A DNA stretch of 35,371 nt from Paranoxybacillus vitaminiphilus (GTDB taxonomy: Bacteria > Bacillota > Bacilli > Bacillales > Anoxybacillaceae): NCBI RefSeq assembly GCF_003259935.1, contig NZ_QLMH01000001.1:1-35371 (forward strand), given 5' to 3'. The notes below the pieces were generated by a model that was not told the origin of the DNA, ran no database searches, and saw nothing but the letters and a program-made list of their open reading frames with translations. Position 1 is the first letter of the stretch. Each line of letters opens with the position of its first letter. The position numbers were made by a program, and so were the translations under genes. Below are positions 17,404 through 26,885 of this stretch, piece by piece.

Positions 17404-18501
17404 TTGTTAACAAAAGCCGCTGTTACTTATGGAAAAGGAGAGCCTTTCAAAATTGACACGATCACGATTGATGATCCGAAAGATGGCGAAGTTTTAGTCC
17501 GTATTAAAGCTGTGGGGATTTGTCATACGGATTTAATCGTTCGCGATCAATACTATCCTGTTCCGCTCCCGGCCGTATTAGGGCATGAAGGGGCTGGAGT
17601 TGTTGAGAAAGTCGGGAATGGTGTAACAAGTGTCAAACCTGGTGACCATGTTGTTTTATCGTTTAGTTCATGTGGAGAATGTACGCAATGTTTATCAGGC
17701 AATCCGTATGCTTGTCAAAAGTTTTTTGAGTTAAACTTTTCAGGAAAAATGAAAGACGGAACATGTCGCTTGCATAAAGACCATCAAGATATCGCTAACT
17801 TTTTTGGACAATCCAGCTTTTCTCAATATGCGGTTGCTTCAGAAAGAAATGTTGTAAAAGTTCCAAAAGATGTACCGCTTGAAATTTTAGGACCATTAGG
17901 ATGCGGCATTCAAACAGGAAGTGGAGCGGTTTTAAATAAATTGAAACCAGAAGAAGGTTCAAGCATCGTTATTTTCGGTTGTGGATCTGTTGGTTTGAGT
18001 GCGCTTATGGCTGCAAAAGTGGCGAATTGTACAACCATCATTGCGGTTGATCTTCAAGATAATCGGTTACAGTTGGCGAAAGAATTAGGTGCAACTCATA
18101 CGATCAATCCTAAAAACTCTAATGTGGTGGAAGAAATTAAAGCCATTACAGGTGGAGAAGGCGTTAACTATTCTGTCGAAACAACGAGCATCCCTGCAGT
18201 ATTACGTCAAGCGGTAGATTGTTTGGCCACATTAGGAAAAGCAGCAGTCATCGGAGCTCCTCCAGTTGGAACAGAGGTAAGTTTAGATGTGAATACGATT
18301 TTATTCGAACGTTCGCTTACGGGAGTATTATTAGGTTCAGGCGTTCCGCAGCTTTTTATTCCAAAACTTATTGACCTATATAAGAAAGGTAAGTTTCCTT
18401 TTGATAAATTGATAAAATTTTATACGTTGGAAGAAATTAATCAGGCTAGTGAAGATTCTGAAAAAGGAATAACGATTAAACCGGTATTAAAAGTTTCATA
18501 A
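17404..18501 (+). CDS. zinc-dependent aryl-type alcohol dehydrogenase
   Basis: NAD(P)-dependent MDR enzyme of 365 residues, most like benzyl/aryl-alcohol dehydrogenases. Catalytic zinc ligands are Cys40 (GICHTD), His61-Glu62 (GHEGAG) and a Cys in GPLGCGIQTG. The structural zinc set is CGECTQCLSGNPYAC. The Rossmann loop is GCGSVG, with Asp in AVDLQDNR favouring NAD. The C-terminal GVLLGSGVPQLFIP also fits the aryl group. The start was taken at TTG because AGGAGGG stands 7 bases before it; the ATG at 17398 would be only one base from the ribosome site. Followed by an aldehyde dehydrogenase, so the pair would oxidise an alcohol to its acid. Confidence 0.88.
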   Translation: MLTKAAVTYGKGEPFKIDTITIDDPKDGEVLVRIKAVGICHTDLIVRDQYYPVPLPAVLGHEGAGVVEKVGNGVTSVKPGDHVVLSFSSCGECTQCLSGNPYACQKFFELNFSGKMKDGTCRLHKDHQDIANFFGQSSFSQYAVASERNVVKVPKDVPLEILGPLGCGIQTGSGAVLNKLKPEEGSSIVIFGCGSVGLSALMAAKVANCTTIIAVDLQDNRLQLAKELGATHTINPKNSNVVEEIKAITGGEGVNYSVETTSIPAVLRQAVDCLATLGKAAVIGAPPVGTEVSLDVNTILFERSLTGVLLGSGVPQLFIPKLIDLYKKGKFPFDKLIKFYTLEEINQASEDSEKGITIKPVLKVS

Positions 18502-18554
18502 TGCTGAACTTTTTGTTTGAAATATTCAAAATATTTAAAAAGGAGGAATAGTTC

Positions 18555-20033
18555 ATGTCTGAAGTAAAAGCGGTTGAAAAATTTTCTGCGTGGAAGAAAA
18601 TGCCTATTGGCGGTGTGTGGAAATATGGCTCCAGCAATCGAGAATGTGTTGTGACAAATCCATACAATAACGAAGTGCTTGTCACCTTTAACTATGCAAG
18701 CAAAGAAGATATCAATGAAGCGTATGAAACAGCACAAAAAGCGCAAAAGAGTTGGGGACAAACTTCCGCGTATGAACGTATTCGTGTTTTAGAAAAAGTT
18801 GCGCAGCTCATCGGGGAAAAAAGAGAAGAGATTGTGGAAATTCTCGTGAAAGAATCTGGAAGTACAAAATTAAAAGCAAATGTTGAGGTCGATTGTGCCA
18901 TTGCCGATGTAAAAGAAGCGGCAAAATATCCATTACAAATGGAAGGTTCGATTCGTGAATCTCTCATTCCTGGAAAAGAAAACCGCGTTTATCGTGAGCC
19001 AATTGGAGTCGTAGGAGCGATCACGCCTTGGAACTGGCCATTCTATTTAACGATTCGTGTCGTCGCTCCGGCTATTGCAACAGGAAATGGTGTTGTGCTG
19101 AAGCCGGATTTTCAAACACCGATTTCCGGTGGACTCATTGTCGCGAAAATTTTTGAAGAAGCCGGGCTTCCGCAAGGTGTGTTAAATGTAACAGTGGCTG
19201 ATCTTGAAGAAATCGGTGATTACTTTGTCGAGCACCCAATTCCTGAAGTGATTTCTTTCACAGGATCAACAAAAGCAGGGCAGCATGTTGGGGCTTTAGC
19301 TGTTAAACATCTTAAAAAACCTGCGCTTGAATTAGGCGGAAATAACGCCTTTATCGTACTTGACGATGCCGATGTCGATCAAGCGGTATCTGCAGCAGCA
19401 TTTGGCAAATATATGCATTCAGGTCAAATATGTATTGCCATTAACCGGATTATCATTGATCGGAAACTTTATGAACCGTTTGTTGAAAAATTCAAAGAAG
19501 CTACTAAGGCTATAAAAGTTGGGGATCCGTCCGAAGATGACACAGTTATTGGTCCATTAATTAATAAAAAACAAGTCGATCGCGCAATTCAGTTAGTAGA
19601 ACAAACACTTAAAGAAGGTGCAACATTAATTCACGAAGGCAAAGTGGAAGGAAACTTAATTTATCCATATATTCTAGGTGATGTGACAAATGATATGGCA
19701 GCTGCCCAAAATGAAGTGTTCGCTCCGATTGCGGTCATCATCCCTGTGGATAGTGAAGAAGAAGCGATTGAAGTAGCAAATGGAACTCCATTTGGATTAA
19801 GCGGGGCTGTATTCTCTCGTTCATTGGAACGAGGCATTCATGTAGCGCGAAAAATTAAAACGGGTATGATTCACGTAAACGATCAATCGATCAATGTAGA
19901 ACCAAATGTTCCGTTTGGTGGAGAAAAATATTCAGGTTTAGGACGTTACTGCGGCGAATGGGCTATTGATGAATTTACAACCGTTAAATGGTTGTCTGTT
20001 CAAAAACAACCTCGTCAATATCCATTTTCATAA
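18555..20033 (+). CDS. aldehyde dehydrogenase, benzaldehyde/vanillin type
   Basis: A 492-residue NAD(P)-dependent enzyme oxidising aldehydes to acids. PWNWP (158-162), VLKPDFQTP (cofactor site), FTGSTKAG, the general base Glu in LELGGNNAF (259) and the nucleophile Cys in HSGQICIAINR (293) are all present. KPDxQTP and the IREPIGV-like VYREPIGVVGAIT start resemble Bacillus YfmT-type aromatic aldehyde dehydrogenases. AAAAAGGAGG lies 8 bases before the ATG. It starts 53 bases after the alcohol dehydrogenase gene and is probably co-transcribed under the cre-like site. The aromatic substrate is inferred from family likeness and pairing. Confidence 0.9.
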   Translation: MSEVKAVEKFSAWKKMPIGGVWKYGSSNRECVVTNPYNNEVLVTFNYASKEDINEAYETAQKAQKSWGQTSAYERIRVLEKVAQLIGEKREEIVEILVKESGSTKLKANVEVDCAIADVKEAAKYPLQMEGSIRESLIPGKENRVYREPIGVVGAITPWNWPFYLTIRVVAPAIATGNGVVLKPDFQTPISGGLIVAKIFEEAGLPQGVLNVTVADLEEIGDYFVEHPIPEVISFTGSTKAGQHVGALAVKHLKKPALELGGNNAFIVLDDADVDQAVSAAAFGKYMHSGQICIAINRIIIDRKLYEPFVEKFKEATKAIKVGDPSEDDTVIGPLINKKQVDRAIQLVEQTLKEGATLIHEGKVEGNLIYPYILGDVTNDMAAAQNEVFAPIAVIIPVDSEEEAIEVANGTPFGLSGAVFSRSLERGIHVARKIKTGMIHVNDQSINVEPNVPFGGEKYSGLGRYCGEWAIDEFTTVKWLSVQKQPRQYPFS

Positions 20034-20068
20034 TGATCTTTCACCAAGGCACATTCTGAACAAATTGT

Positions 20069-20121
20069 ACCCTTTGGCATTATGTGCAGAGCATTTGCAC
20101 ATGATGCCAAAGGGTTTTCTT
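20069..20121 (+). terminator. strong terminator of the dehydrogenase operon
   Basis: A 20-bp stem ACCCTTTGGCATTATGTGCA (20069-20088) pairs with TGCACATGATGCCAAAGGGT (20096-20115) with a single mismatch, followed by TTTCTTTT. Confidence 0.93.
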
Positions 20122-20281
20122 TTGTCAAGCTTAATTTTGGATATATTTATCGGGTTTGTTCCATTTATGATCACAGCAAATAGTTGAATGCTCAGTTGTT
20201 TTCTTTTATTTATTATGAGCAAGTAATAGAAGATGAATTGAAAATATGACATTCGACAAAAAATTGATTTTTCAACAAATA

Positions 20282-20310
20282 TTGACGATAAAGAAGGAGG
20301 ATAGTATAGT
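20282..20310 (+). promoter_or_regulatory. sigma-A promoter of the cyclic-di-GMP gene
   Basis: TTGACG (20282-20287) and TATAGT (20305-20310) with 17 bases between, 57 bases before the ATG at 20368. Confidence 0.62.
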
Positions 20311-20367
20311 GTAGTTATTCAATAATATAGGTAAAAACTCATAATAAAAAAAGGATGGTATAATACA

Positions 20368-23160
20368 ATGGTACCAGAATTGTTTCAACATCATCCTTCT
20401 ATAGTCCTTATCCCGGTTAGTTTAGCTATTCTTGGTGCTTACACGGCACTTGAACTTATCGGCCGGATTAGTTATGTCGAAAAACAACATCAAAAATGGT
20501 GGCTACTGGGAAGTTCTATTTCAATGGGATTAGGGATTTGGTCCGCACATTTTGTAAAAATGGTCGGAATGCCTAGTAGATATGAGATTCAATGGTATAA
20601 TTCCCTGCAAATCGGTGGCTCTCTTTTTTTAGCAATACTTGTTTCCTTCCTCACCTTTCTTTACATCTTGTCTTCCGCCAATAAAGTGAAAAAAATCATT
20701 GTCAGCGGTTTATTGATGGGACTGGGAATTTTGTTTACCCATTTTATCGATATGATAGTATTGAATAGTACTCATTATTATTTTGTATATGATGTAAAAG
20801 ACTTTCTTCTGTCTATGATTATTTTTATGATTTTATCTTCATGTTCAATGTATGCCTATCATTTTTTTCAGAAACGACCAACTATTTATCGCAAAATCTT
20901 GAGCGCTTCTGCTTTAGGCGTTGTTGTGTCAGCCATGCATTATAGTCTTATGCTTTCAACAACTATATATAAAAAATCTTCTTTTCCTGAAGTAGAAACG
21001 ATAAATGAGTACTCCTTATTAGCATGGATTACAGCAAGCGCCTTATTGTTATTATTAATAGGAATGATAAGTTCGTTTATTCATCAAAGCGAAGGGATGA
21101 AATCATCAGCCGTTCAGCTTATACAGTTCAGAGCGTTATTGGATCACAATCCTGATGGGATTCTTATGTTTGATAAGAATGGGAAATTAGTTCATTTGAA
21201 TCGGAAAGCAGAAGAAATTTTCGGATTTTCTTCAGAAGATTTAATAGGAAAAAATGTACTCAATATTTGTTTTCCTCCTGAAGATGCCAATATCCTTCGT
21301 GAACATTTTGAATGTTCGCTAAAAAAAAGAATGAATACAGAAACAACGGCAAAAGCTTTTCATAAGCGGGGCACCACTGTCTATATTAAGGTGAAGAACG
21401 TTCCCATCATTCAAAATGAAAAGGTTATCGGGGTATATGCAATGATCAATGATATGACTGAAAAAATTCAAATAAACAACATGTTGCGTGAGAAGGAGAA
21501 TGTGTACCGTCTCATTACAGAAAACATGTCCGATTTAGTGAGCGTACTCGATTTACAAGGAATCATCCATTTTGTATCACCATCTCATAAAAGTTTATTA
21601 GGATATGAAACAGAAGAAATGGAAGGAAAACATTACGACATTTTTATACATCCAAACGATTTATCTGTTATTTATGACAGAATTCATAAAATGTGGGAAG
21701 ATAAAGATCAAAAACCGGTTATCGTGGAATATCGCTTGAAAACAAAAAGCGGGGATTATATTTGGAGTGAATCCCATGTTACGCCTGTGTATGATAAAAA
21801 CGGAGACTTCCTGCATTATTTAACCGTTACAAGAGAGATATCGGACAGGAAAGCGTATGAAGAAAGATTGAAACAAATGGCCTATCACGATGTGCTAACA
21901 GGGATTTCAAACCGCAGATATTTCCAGGAACAATTAGTGCGTCACATTGAGGAAGCAAAAAGAAAAAAGGAATCTTTTGCTCTCATGTATTTAGACTGTG
22001 ATCGTTTCAAATGGGTGAATGATACATTAGGACATGAAGCGGGAGACGAACTGTTAAAAGGATTTGTCGAACGAGTGTCTTCTTGTTTGCGAAAAAAGGA
22101 TATTATGAGCAGATGGGGCGGTGATGAATTTGCGATTCTTTTGCCAAATATCCAGTCGAAAGAAACCGTTCAGAAAATTGCCGAACGAATTGTCCACTCT
22201 CTTCAAGAGCCTTGGCAAATCAAGGGCAATGAATTTTTAACGACATCTTCTATTGGAATTTCCATGTTCCCAAACGACGGACAAACAGTTGATGAATTAT
22301 TATCGAATGCGGATCAAGCATTATATCAAGCGAAACACAATGGAAGAAATAACTATCAGTTTTTTACGAAAGACATTAAAGAAAATATTAAAAGAATTAT
22401 GCTGCTTGAAAACGGCTTAAAGAAAGCGCTGAGAGAACATGCTTTTCATCTTGTGTATCAACCCCAAGTGTCACTTTCGACCGGGGAATTGGCTGGGGTT
22501 GAAGTGTTGCTTCGTTATACACATCCCGTGCTAGGCCCTGTTTCACCATTTGAGTTTATTCCACTATGTGAGAAATTACATATTATGGACGATATTACAG
22601 AATGGGTATTAAGAGAGGCTTGCAAGCAGCATAAAGAGTGGAAAGAAAAGGGAATGGTTGTCAAAATGGCAGTAAACGTCTCGCCATTAAATCTTTCTAA
22701 TCAGCGTTTTAGTGAGCAATTGAAGAAATTATTTACTGAGGAACATTGTGACCCTCAATATTTTGAATTAGAATTGACGGAAACATCGTTGTCTAGCCAT
22801 TTGGAAGAGACGATCCGGATATTACAAGAATTAAAGGAAGCTAAAATCAGTATTGTGTTGGATGATTTTGGTTCCGGTTATTCCTCACTTGTTTATTTTA
22901 CGGATTTTCCGATTGATAAAATTAAAATTGATAAATCATTTGTTCAAGGGATTCCAAATAAAGAACGTAATTCTATCATTATAGAAAATATTGCCAGGTT
23001 GTCAAAGCAACTAGGCATTGAAACTCTTTGTGAAGGGGTGGAAACAGAAGAGCAAGCAGTATTTTTGAAAAAGTATGGTTATGAATTCGCACAGGGATAT
23101 TTTTTTAGTAAACCTCTTTCAAAAGAAAGGTTTGAACAAAAATATCTTGCGACAGTTTAG
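20368..23160 (+). CDS. MHYT-like membrane sensor with PAS-PAS-GGDEF-EAL (cyclic-di-GMP turnover)
   Basis: A 930-residue protein. Seven membrane helices (1-245) form an MHYT-type sensor, but the motif is altered: SAHF (59-62), FTHF (123-126) and AMHYS (189-193). PAS domains follow at about 255-375 (LLDHNPDGILMFDKNGKLVH) and 382-500. The GGDEF domain has an intact RWGGDEF (582-588), so diguanylate cyclase activity is expected. The EAL domain has EVLLR (712-716) instead of EALLR but keeps ELTETS, LDDFGSGYSSL, DKIKIDKSF and EGVETEEQ, so phosphodiesterase activity remains possible. AAAAAAGGATGG precedes the ATG. Single-gene unit with its own promoter and terminator. It probably ties a gas, copper or redox signal to cyclic-di-GMP. 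Confidence 0.9.
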   Translation: MVPELFQHHPSIVLIPVSLAILGAYTALELIGRISYVEKQHQKWWLLGSSISMGLGIWSAHFVKMVGMPSRYEIQWYNSLQIGGSLFLAILVSFLTFLYILSSANKVKKIIVSGLLMGLGILFTHFIDMIVLNSTHYYFVYDVKDFLLSMIIFMILSSCSMYAYHFFQKRPTIYRKILSASALGVVVSAMHYSLMLSTTIYKKSSFPEVETINEYSLLAWITASALLLLLIGMISSFIHQSEGMKSSAVQLIQFRALLDHNPDGILMFDKNGKLVHLNRKAEEIFGFSSEDLIGKNVLNICFPPEDANILREHFECSLKKRMNTETTAKAFHKRGTTVYIKVKNVPIIQNEKVIGVYAMINDMTEKIQINNMLREKENVYRLITENMSDLVSVLDLQGIIHFVSPSHKSLLGYETEEMEGKHYDIFIHPNDLSVIYDRIHKMWEDKDQKPVIVEYRLKTKSGDYIWSESHVTPVYDKNGDFLHYLTVTREISDRKAYEERLKQMAYHDVLTGISNRRYFQEQLVRHIEEAKRKKESFALMYLDCDRFKWVNDTLGHEAGDELLKGFVERVSSCLRKKDIMSRWGGDEFAILLPNIQSKETVQKIAERIVHSLQEPWQIKGNEFLTTSSIGISMFPNDGQTVDELLSNADQALYQAKHNGRNNYQFFTKDIKENIKRIMLLENGLKKALREHAFHLVYQPQVSLSTGELAGVEVLLRYTHPVLGPVSPFEFIPLCEKLHIMDDITEWVLREACKQHKEWKEKGMVVKMAVNVSPLNLSNQRFSEQLKKLFTEEHCDPQYFELELTETSLSSHLEETIRILQELKEAKISIVLDDFGSGYSSLVYFTDFPIDKIKIDKSFVQGIPNKERNSIIIENIARLSKQLGIETLCEGVETEEQAVFLKKYGYEFAQGYFFSKPLSKERFEQKYLATV

Positions 23161-23190
23161 AGCCTGTAGGAAGACCTATAGGCTTTTTTT
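23161..23190 (+). terminator. terminator after the cyclic-di-GMP gene
   Basis: AGCCTGTAGG (23161-23170) pairs with CCTATAGGCT (23175-23184) with one G-T pair, followed by a T-run. It starts directly after the stop codon. Confidence 0.88.
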
Positions 23191-23603
23191 ATTAATATAT
23201 ATTGTGTCACTTATTAGGATAAAGCCATTCTTACTTGTTAAGCCAATTGCACAGTCTAACTGTTCTGTATCTTTTTTCTTAATCATATACAGTTTTCATG
23301 TCAAAAACAAGGATTTTACAGATAAAAAAGCGAAATCGAAAAAAAAATTTTGCCAAAAGGGAGATGATTGATGTCTGAGAAGTCGAACAGCTTGAGAAAA
23401 TAATTCCGCAAAGAACGACGTTTTTTATCGATTTCTTTTAAACGAAGCCGTGAGGTAACTTTTTTTCGCGAGCCATACCTTCCGATGATTAAAATAAGCA
23501 CTGTAAAACTAATATTTCTGACTTTCCCTTTTTCTATTGTCTAACACTTCCGTTTCCTGTAACATCAATTAATAAAATATGGATAGTGTATGGAGAGATA
23601 AGA
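23191..23603. other. intergenic region without a supported gene
   Basis: A 61-codon leftward frame (23316-23501) has basic, repetitive composition and no ribosome site and was not accepted. No clear promoter for the exporter pair was found, although GGAGAG at 23592 serves its start. Confidence 0.5.
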
Positions 23604-24359
23604 ATGAAAAAAATGCTGGATCAAACAAATGAAATCGTCGAAATTTGTTTGTTAGCTGGAAAAATTATGCTGCAAAATGGAGCGGAGACGTATCGTGTTG
23701 AGGATACGATGATGCGGATTGCCGCTTCATTTGGCATTCAAGCGTCTCATAGCTATGTGACACCAACGGGGATTATTTTTTCGATTGACGGAACAGGGCC
23801 AACGAAACTAATCCGGATTGTCGAGCGCTCAACGGATTTGCAAAAGGTCACAATCGTCAACAGCATTTCCCGTAAAATTAGCAGCGGGGAACTATCATTA
23901 GAAGAAGCTCATCGTCAGCTAAAAGAGCTGGATACAAAAAACCTTGCTTATCCGCTTTGGCTGCAAGTTGCTGCAGCGGCGATTGCAAGCGGATGCTTTG
24001 TCATTATGTTTCAAGGCGGATGGGGAGATTTTTTGCCGGCGTTTATATCCGGAGGGTTAGGTTTTTATTGTCTCGTTTATGTCCATCGGTTAGTCAAAAT
24101 TAAGTTTTTCGCTGAATTTTTAGCCTCGTTCATTATCGGGATTATGTCGATTTTGTTTGTTATGATTGGATTTGGACATGAACTTGATAAAATTGTCATT
24201 GGCTCGGTGATGCCGTTAGTGCCGGGACTTCTCATTACGAATGCAGTCAGAGATTTAATGGCAGGGCATTTAGTTGCAGGGTTGTCAAAAGGGGCAGAAG
24301 CGTTCTTAACGGCCTTTGCCATCGGTTCTGGCATTGCGATTATTTTTGCAATCTATTAG
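23604..24359 (+). CDS. threonine/serine exporter family, large (ThrE N-terminal/YjjP-like) subunit
   Basis: A 251-residue membrane protein. The N-terminal 110 residues are the cytosolic part of ThrE/YjjP proteins (MLQNGAETYRVEDTMMRIA, then TPTGIIFSIDG), followed by about five membrane helices with VMPLVPGLLITNAVRDLMAG, the family's conserved transport signature. The start was taken at ATG 23604 with GGAGAG 6 bases upstream; the GTG at 23586 overlaps that site. The smaller half lies 19 bases downstream. In this family the two parts together export L-threonine, L-serine or related small acids. Adjacent amino acid-processing genes suggest a link to D/L-amino acid handling. Confidence 0.87.
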   Translation: MKKMLDQTNEIVEICLLAGKIMLQNGAETYRVEDTMMRIAASFGIQASHSYVTPTGIIFSIDGTGPTKLIRIVERSTDLQKVTIVNSISRKISSGELSLEEAHRQLKELDTKNLAYPLWLQVAAAAIASGCFVIMFQGGWGDFLPAFISGGLGFYCLVYVHRLVKIKFFAEFLASFIIGIMSILFVMIGFGHELDKIVIGSVMPLVPGLLITNAVRDLMAGHLVAGLSKGAEAFLTAFAIGSGIAIIFAIY

Positions 24360-24378
24360 CAGGTGGGGAGAACTTTGT

Positions 24379-24801
24379 ATGATGATTGAACAGCTAGTTA
24401 CGAGCTTTATTTCTTCCGCTGCGTTCGGCATTATTTTTAACGTTCCGAAAAAATTGCTGTTAAACGGCGGGCTTGTCGGAATGTTAGGGTGGTTGATTTA
24501 CTTTTTGTTTGTGCAATCCAATTTTGATTCTGTTCTCGCTACATTTGTCGCTGCTTTTTTCGTGGCGATTATAAGCCAGCTGTTTGCGAGAATGTATAAA
24601 ACACCAATGACGATTTTTAGCGTTTCCGGAATTATTCCGTTAGTTCCCGGGGGATTAGCATATGAAGCCATGCGCCATGTTGTCATGAACGACTACAGCA
24701 TGGCGATTCAATTAGCAGCGAAAGCATTTATGATATCCGGTGCGATTGCGATTGGACTCGTATTCTCTGAGGTCATTAATCAAGTAATAAAGAAATCATA
24801 A
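24379..24801 (+). CDS. threonine/serine exporter family, small (DUF3815/YjjB-like) subunit
   Basis: A 140-residue, four-helix membrane protein from the ATG at 24379, which has AGGTGGGGAG 8 bases upstream. GIIPLVPGGLAYEAMRHVV is the same conserved transport loop as in the large subunit, and IFNVPKKLLLNGGLVGMLGW is typical of YjjB. In corynebacterial ThrE both parts are fused; in many Firmicutes they are separate as here. Confidence 0.87.
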   Translation: MMIEQLVTSFISSAAFGIIFNVPKKLLLNGGLVGMLGWLIYFLFVQSNFDSVLATFVAAFFVAIISQLFARMYKTPMTIFSVSGIIPLVPGGLAYEAMRHVVMNDYSMAIQLAAKAFMISGAIAIGLVFSEVINQVIKKS

Positions 24802-24894
24802 GCGATATTTGCTTTGCATAGCACTGTTGCAGCAAACAAAAATCTAACATTAGCTACATATCAACAAGAAAAAATGGGAGAGATAAGAAGCAAA

Positions 24895-26022
24895 ATGAAA
24901 CAAGCGGTCAAAGAAATGCAGACAGAAATATTTGCAGTTTTTGAGCATCTTCATCAAAACCCGGAAATTAGCTGGGAAGAATTTAAAACAACGGAGTTTT
25001 TGAAAAAACAGTTGTTACAAGAGGGGTATCGTGTTCAAACATTCAATGATTGTACAGGTGTAGTCGGCGAAATTGGAGAAGGACAACTTACAGTCGGGTT
25101 GCGAGCGGATATGGATGCGCTTTGGCAGGAAGTAAACGGAAAATGGCAGGCGAATCATGCTTGCGGACATGATGCCCATATGACAATGGTTTTAGGAGTA
25201 GCAAAACTGCTTAATCGCATCGGTTATAGGCCTTGCGGAAAGCTGAAAATTCTTTTTCAGCCGGCGGAAGAAAAAGGGACGGGTGCGCTTAAAATGCTGG
25301 AAAAAGGTGTTGTAGATGATGTGAATTTTTTATACGGTGTCCATTTGCGGCCGATTCAGGAACTCGAAAGCGGCTATGCTTCGCCGGCGATTTGTCACGG
25401 GGCAGCGCAGTTTATCGAAGGGGAGATTAAAGGAGTAGCTGCTCACGCTGCAAGGCCGCATTTAGGAGTGAACGTCATTGAAGTAGGCAGTGCCCTCGTG
25501 CAAGAGTTAAGCAAAATTCATGTTGACCCGCAAGTGCCTGCTTCGATCAAGATGACAAGGTTTCGTGCCGGTGAAAAAAACGGAAATGTGATTCCTGATC
25601 GCGCTGAATTTACTCTCGATTTAAGGGCACAAACCAATCAGATGATGGAGCAATTATTAGAAAAATTACACAATGTGGTAAAAGGGGTTTCTGTCATCTA
25701 CGGTGCTGATATTCATCTGCGTTCCGGGGTGCGTATTGTCGCAGCGGAAGTAAATCCGGAGGCACAACGTATAATGGAGAGGGCCATTGTTGCGGCTCTA
25801 GGTGAACAAAAATGCACGCCGCCTATTATAACGTCAGGAGGAGAAGATTTTCATTTTTATTCACTTATGAAGCCTATGCTCAAAACAACCATGTTAGGAC
25901 TTGGATGCGATTTGCAACCAGGATTACATCATCCGCAAATGACATTCCGCCGCGAAGATTTACTTGCAGGAATTGAAATATTGGCTAGGGCTGTTATGGA
26001 GACGTTTGAAAACTATTCGTAG
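24895..26022 (+). CDS. M20-family amidohydrolase (probable N-succinyl/N-acyl-L-amino acid hydrolase)
   Basis: A metallo-hydrolase of about 375 residues. Metal ligands are visible in ACGHDAHM, QPAEEKGTGA, YGVHLRP and the final LHHPQM. GLRADMDAL is the first strand block, and GVAAHAARPHLGVN marks the lid domain of the acyl-amino acid group. The frame is open from 24814, but the start was placed at ATG 24895 because the family begins about here and GGGAGAG lies 12 bases upstream; 24874 is an alternative. Next to a GNAT transferase and an N-acylamino acid racemase, its likely job is the L-specific removal of the succinyl group, the last step of D- to L-amino acid conversion. Confidence 0.85.
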   Translation: MKQAVKEMQTEIFAVFEHLHQNPEISWEEFKTTEFLKKQLLQEGYRVQTFNDCTGVVGEIGEGQLTVGLRADMDALWQEVNGKWQANHACGHDAHMTMVLGVAKLLNRIGYRPCGKLKILFQPAEEKGTGALKMLEKGVVDDVNFLYGVHLRPIQELESGYASPAICHGAAQFIEGEIKGVAAHAARPHLGVNVIEVGSALVQELSKIHVDPQVPASIKMTRFRAGEKNGNVIPDRAEFTLDLRAQTNQMMEQLLEKLHNVVKGVSVIYGADIHLRSGVRIVAAEVNPEAQRIMERAIVAALGEQKCTPPIITSGGEDFHFYSLMKPMLKTTMLGLGCDLQPGLHHPQMTFRREDLLAGIEILARAVMETFENYS

Positions 26023-26036
26023 AAGGAGTGGACAAC

Positions 26037-26885
26037 TTGGAGATTTCATTACACAACATTGATACGATTGAAGAACTTATAAAAATGTCTCAATTGGAAC
26101 AAAAAGTGTGGGGGACAAGTCCTGTCCCTATTCATCAAACAATTACAGCGGCGAAAAACGGCGGAATTGTCATTGGCGCTTATGCAGGAGAACGCCTAAT
26201 AGGATTTGTTTATAGCTTTCCGGGCTATAAAAACGGAGAAGTCTATCTCTGTTCACATATGCTTGGAATTGACCAAGAGTTTCGCAATCATGGGATTGGT
26301 TATCGGTTAAAGATGAAGCAAGCGGAAGAAGCATTGAAGTTAGGGTACCGAAAAATTCGCTGGACGTATGATCCATTGGAAAGCCGAAATGGAAATTTAA
26401 ACATTGCCAAACTAGGTGCTATTTGTTCTGAGTATATTGAAAATTGCTATGGAGAAATGGATGATGAGCTAAACAAACATTTGCCTTCGGATCGTTTTAA
26501 TGTCGAATGGTTAGTTGGCAGCCCTTATCTAGATTACCGGCACCGCCTGTTTGCGAACTTGAAGCTAGTGCCAGAGAGTGTGTTGCTCGATTGGAAGGAA
26601 AGGGAAAATGGTGATCCGGAAGCAGTTTGGAAATCATATCGCTGGGAAATGTTTAGGAATCAGCCGTTATTGTTCGTACCTGTTCCAATCAATTTTCAGG
26701 AATTAAAAGAAAAGGATTATGGGCTTGCCTTAGATTGGAGATACAAGACGAGGGAAGTGTTTGTCGGATTGTTTGCTGAAGGATGGGCAGTAGCGCATGT
26801 TTATAGACAAGCGAATGAGCCTGTTCAATACTATGTTTTAATCAAACGTAATCAGCTACCTTTGCAAGGAGGCAGTATTTCATGA
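26037..26885 (+). CDS. GNAT acyltransferase (probable D-amino acid N-succinyltransferase)
   Basis: A protein of about 282 residues from TTG with AGAAGGAG 8 bases upstream; the GTG at 26028 lies inside that ribosome site. The N-terminal GNAT fold shows [19 protein letters not shown] and [20 protein letters not shown] (acetyl-CoA pyrophosphate loop type R-N-x-G-I-G). [20 protein letters not shown] is the hallmark of the subgroup found beside racemases. It starts 14 bases after the M20 gene and overlaps the racemase gene by 4 bases. By analogy with G. kaustophilus it would load succinyl-CoA onto D-amino acids. The acyl donor is inferred, not readable from sequence. Confidence 0.82.
   Translation: MEISLHNIDTIEELIKMSQLEQKVWGTSPVPIHQTITAAKNGGIVIGAYAGERLIGFVYSFPGYKNGEVYLCSHMLGIDQEFRNHGIGYRLKMKQAEEALKLGYRKIRWTYDPLESRNGNLNIAKLGAICSEYIENCYGEMDDELNKHLPSDRFNVEWLVGSPYLDYRHRLFANLKLVPESVLLDWKERENGDPEAVWKSYRWEMFRNQPLLFVPVPINFQELKEKDYGLALDWRYKTREVFVGLFAEGWAVAHVYRQANEPVQYYVLIKRNQLPLQGGSIS

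Noticed and set aside
23316-23501. 61-codon leftward ORF between the cyclic-di-GMP gene and the exporter
   Set aside because: No ribosome site, biased basic/hydrophobic composition from AT-rich DNA, no recognisable family.
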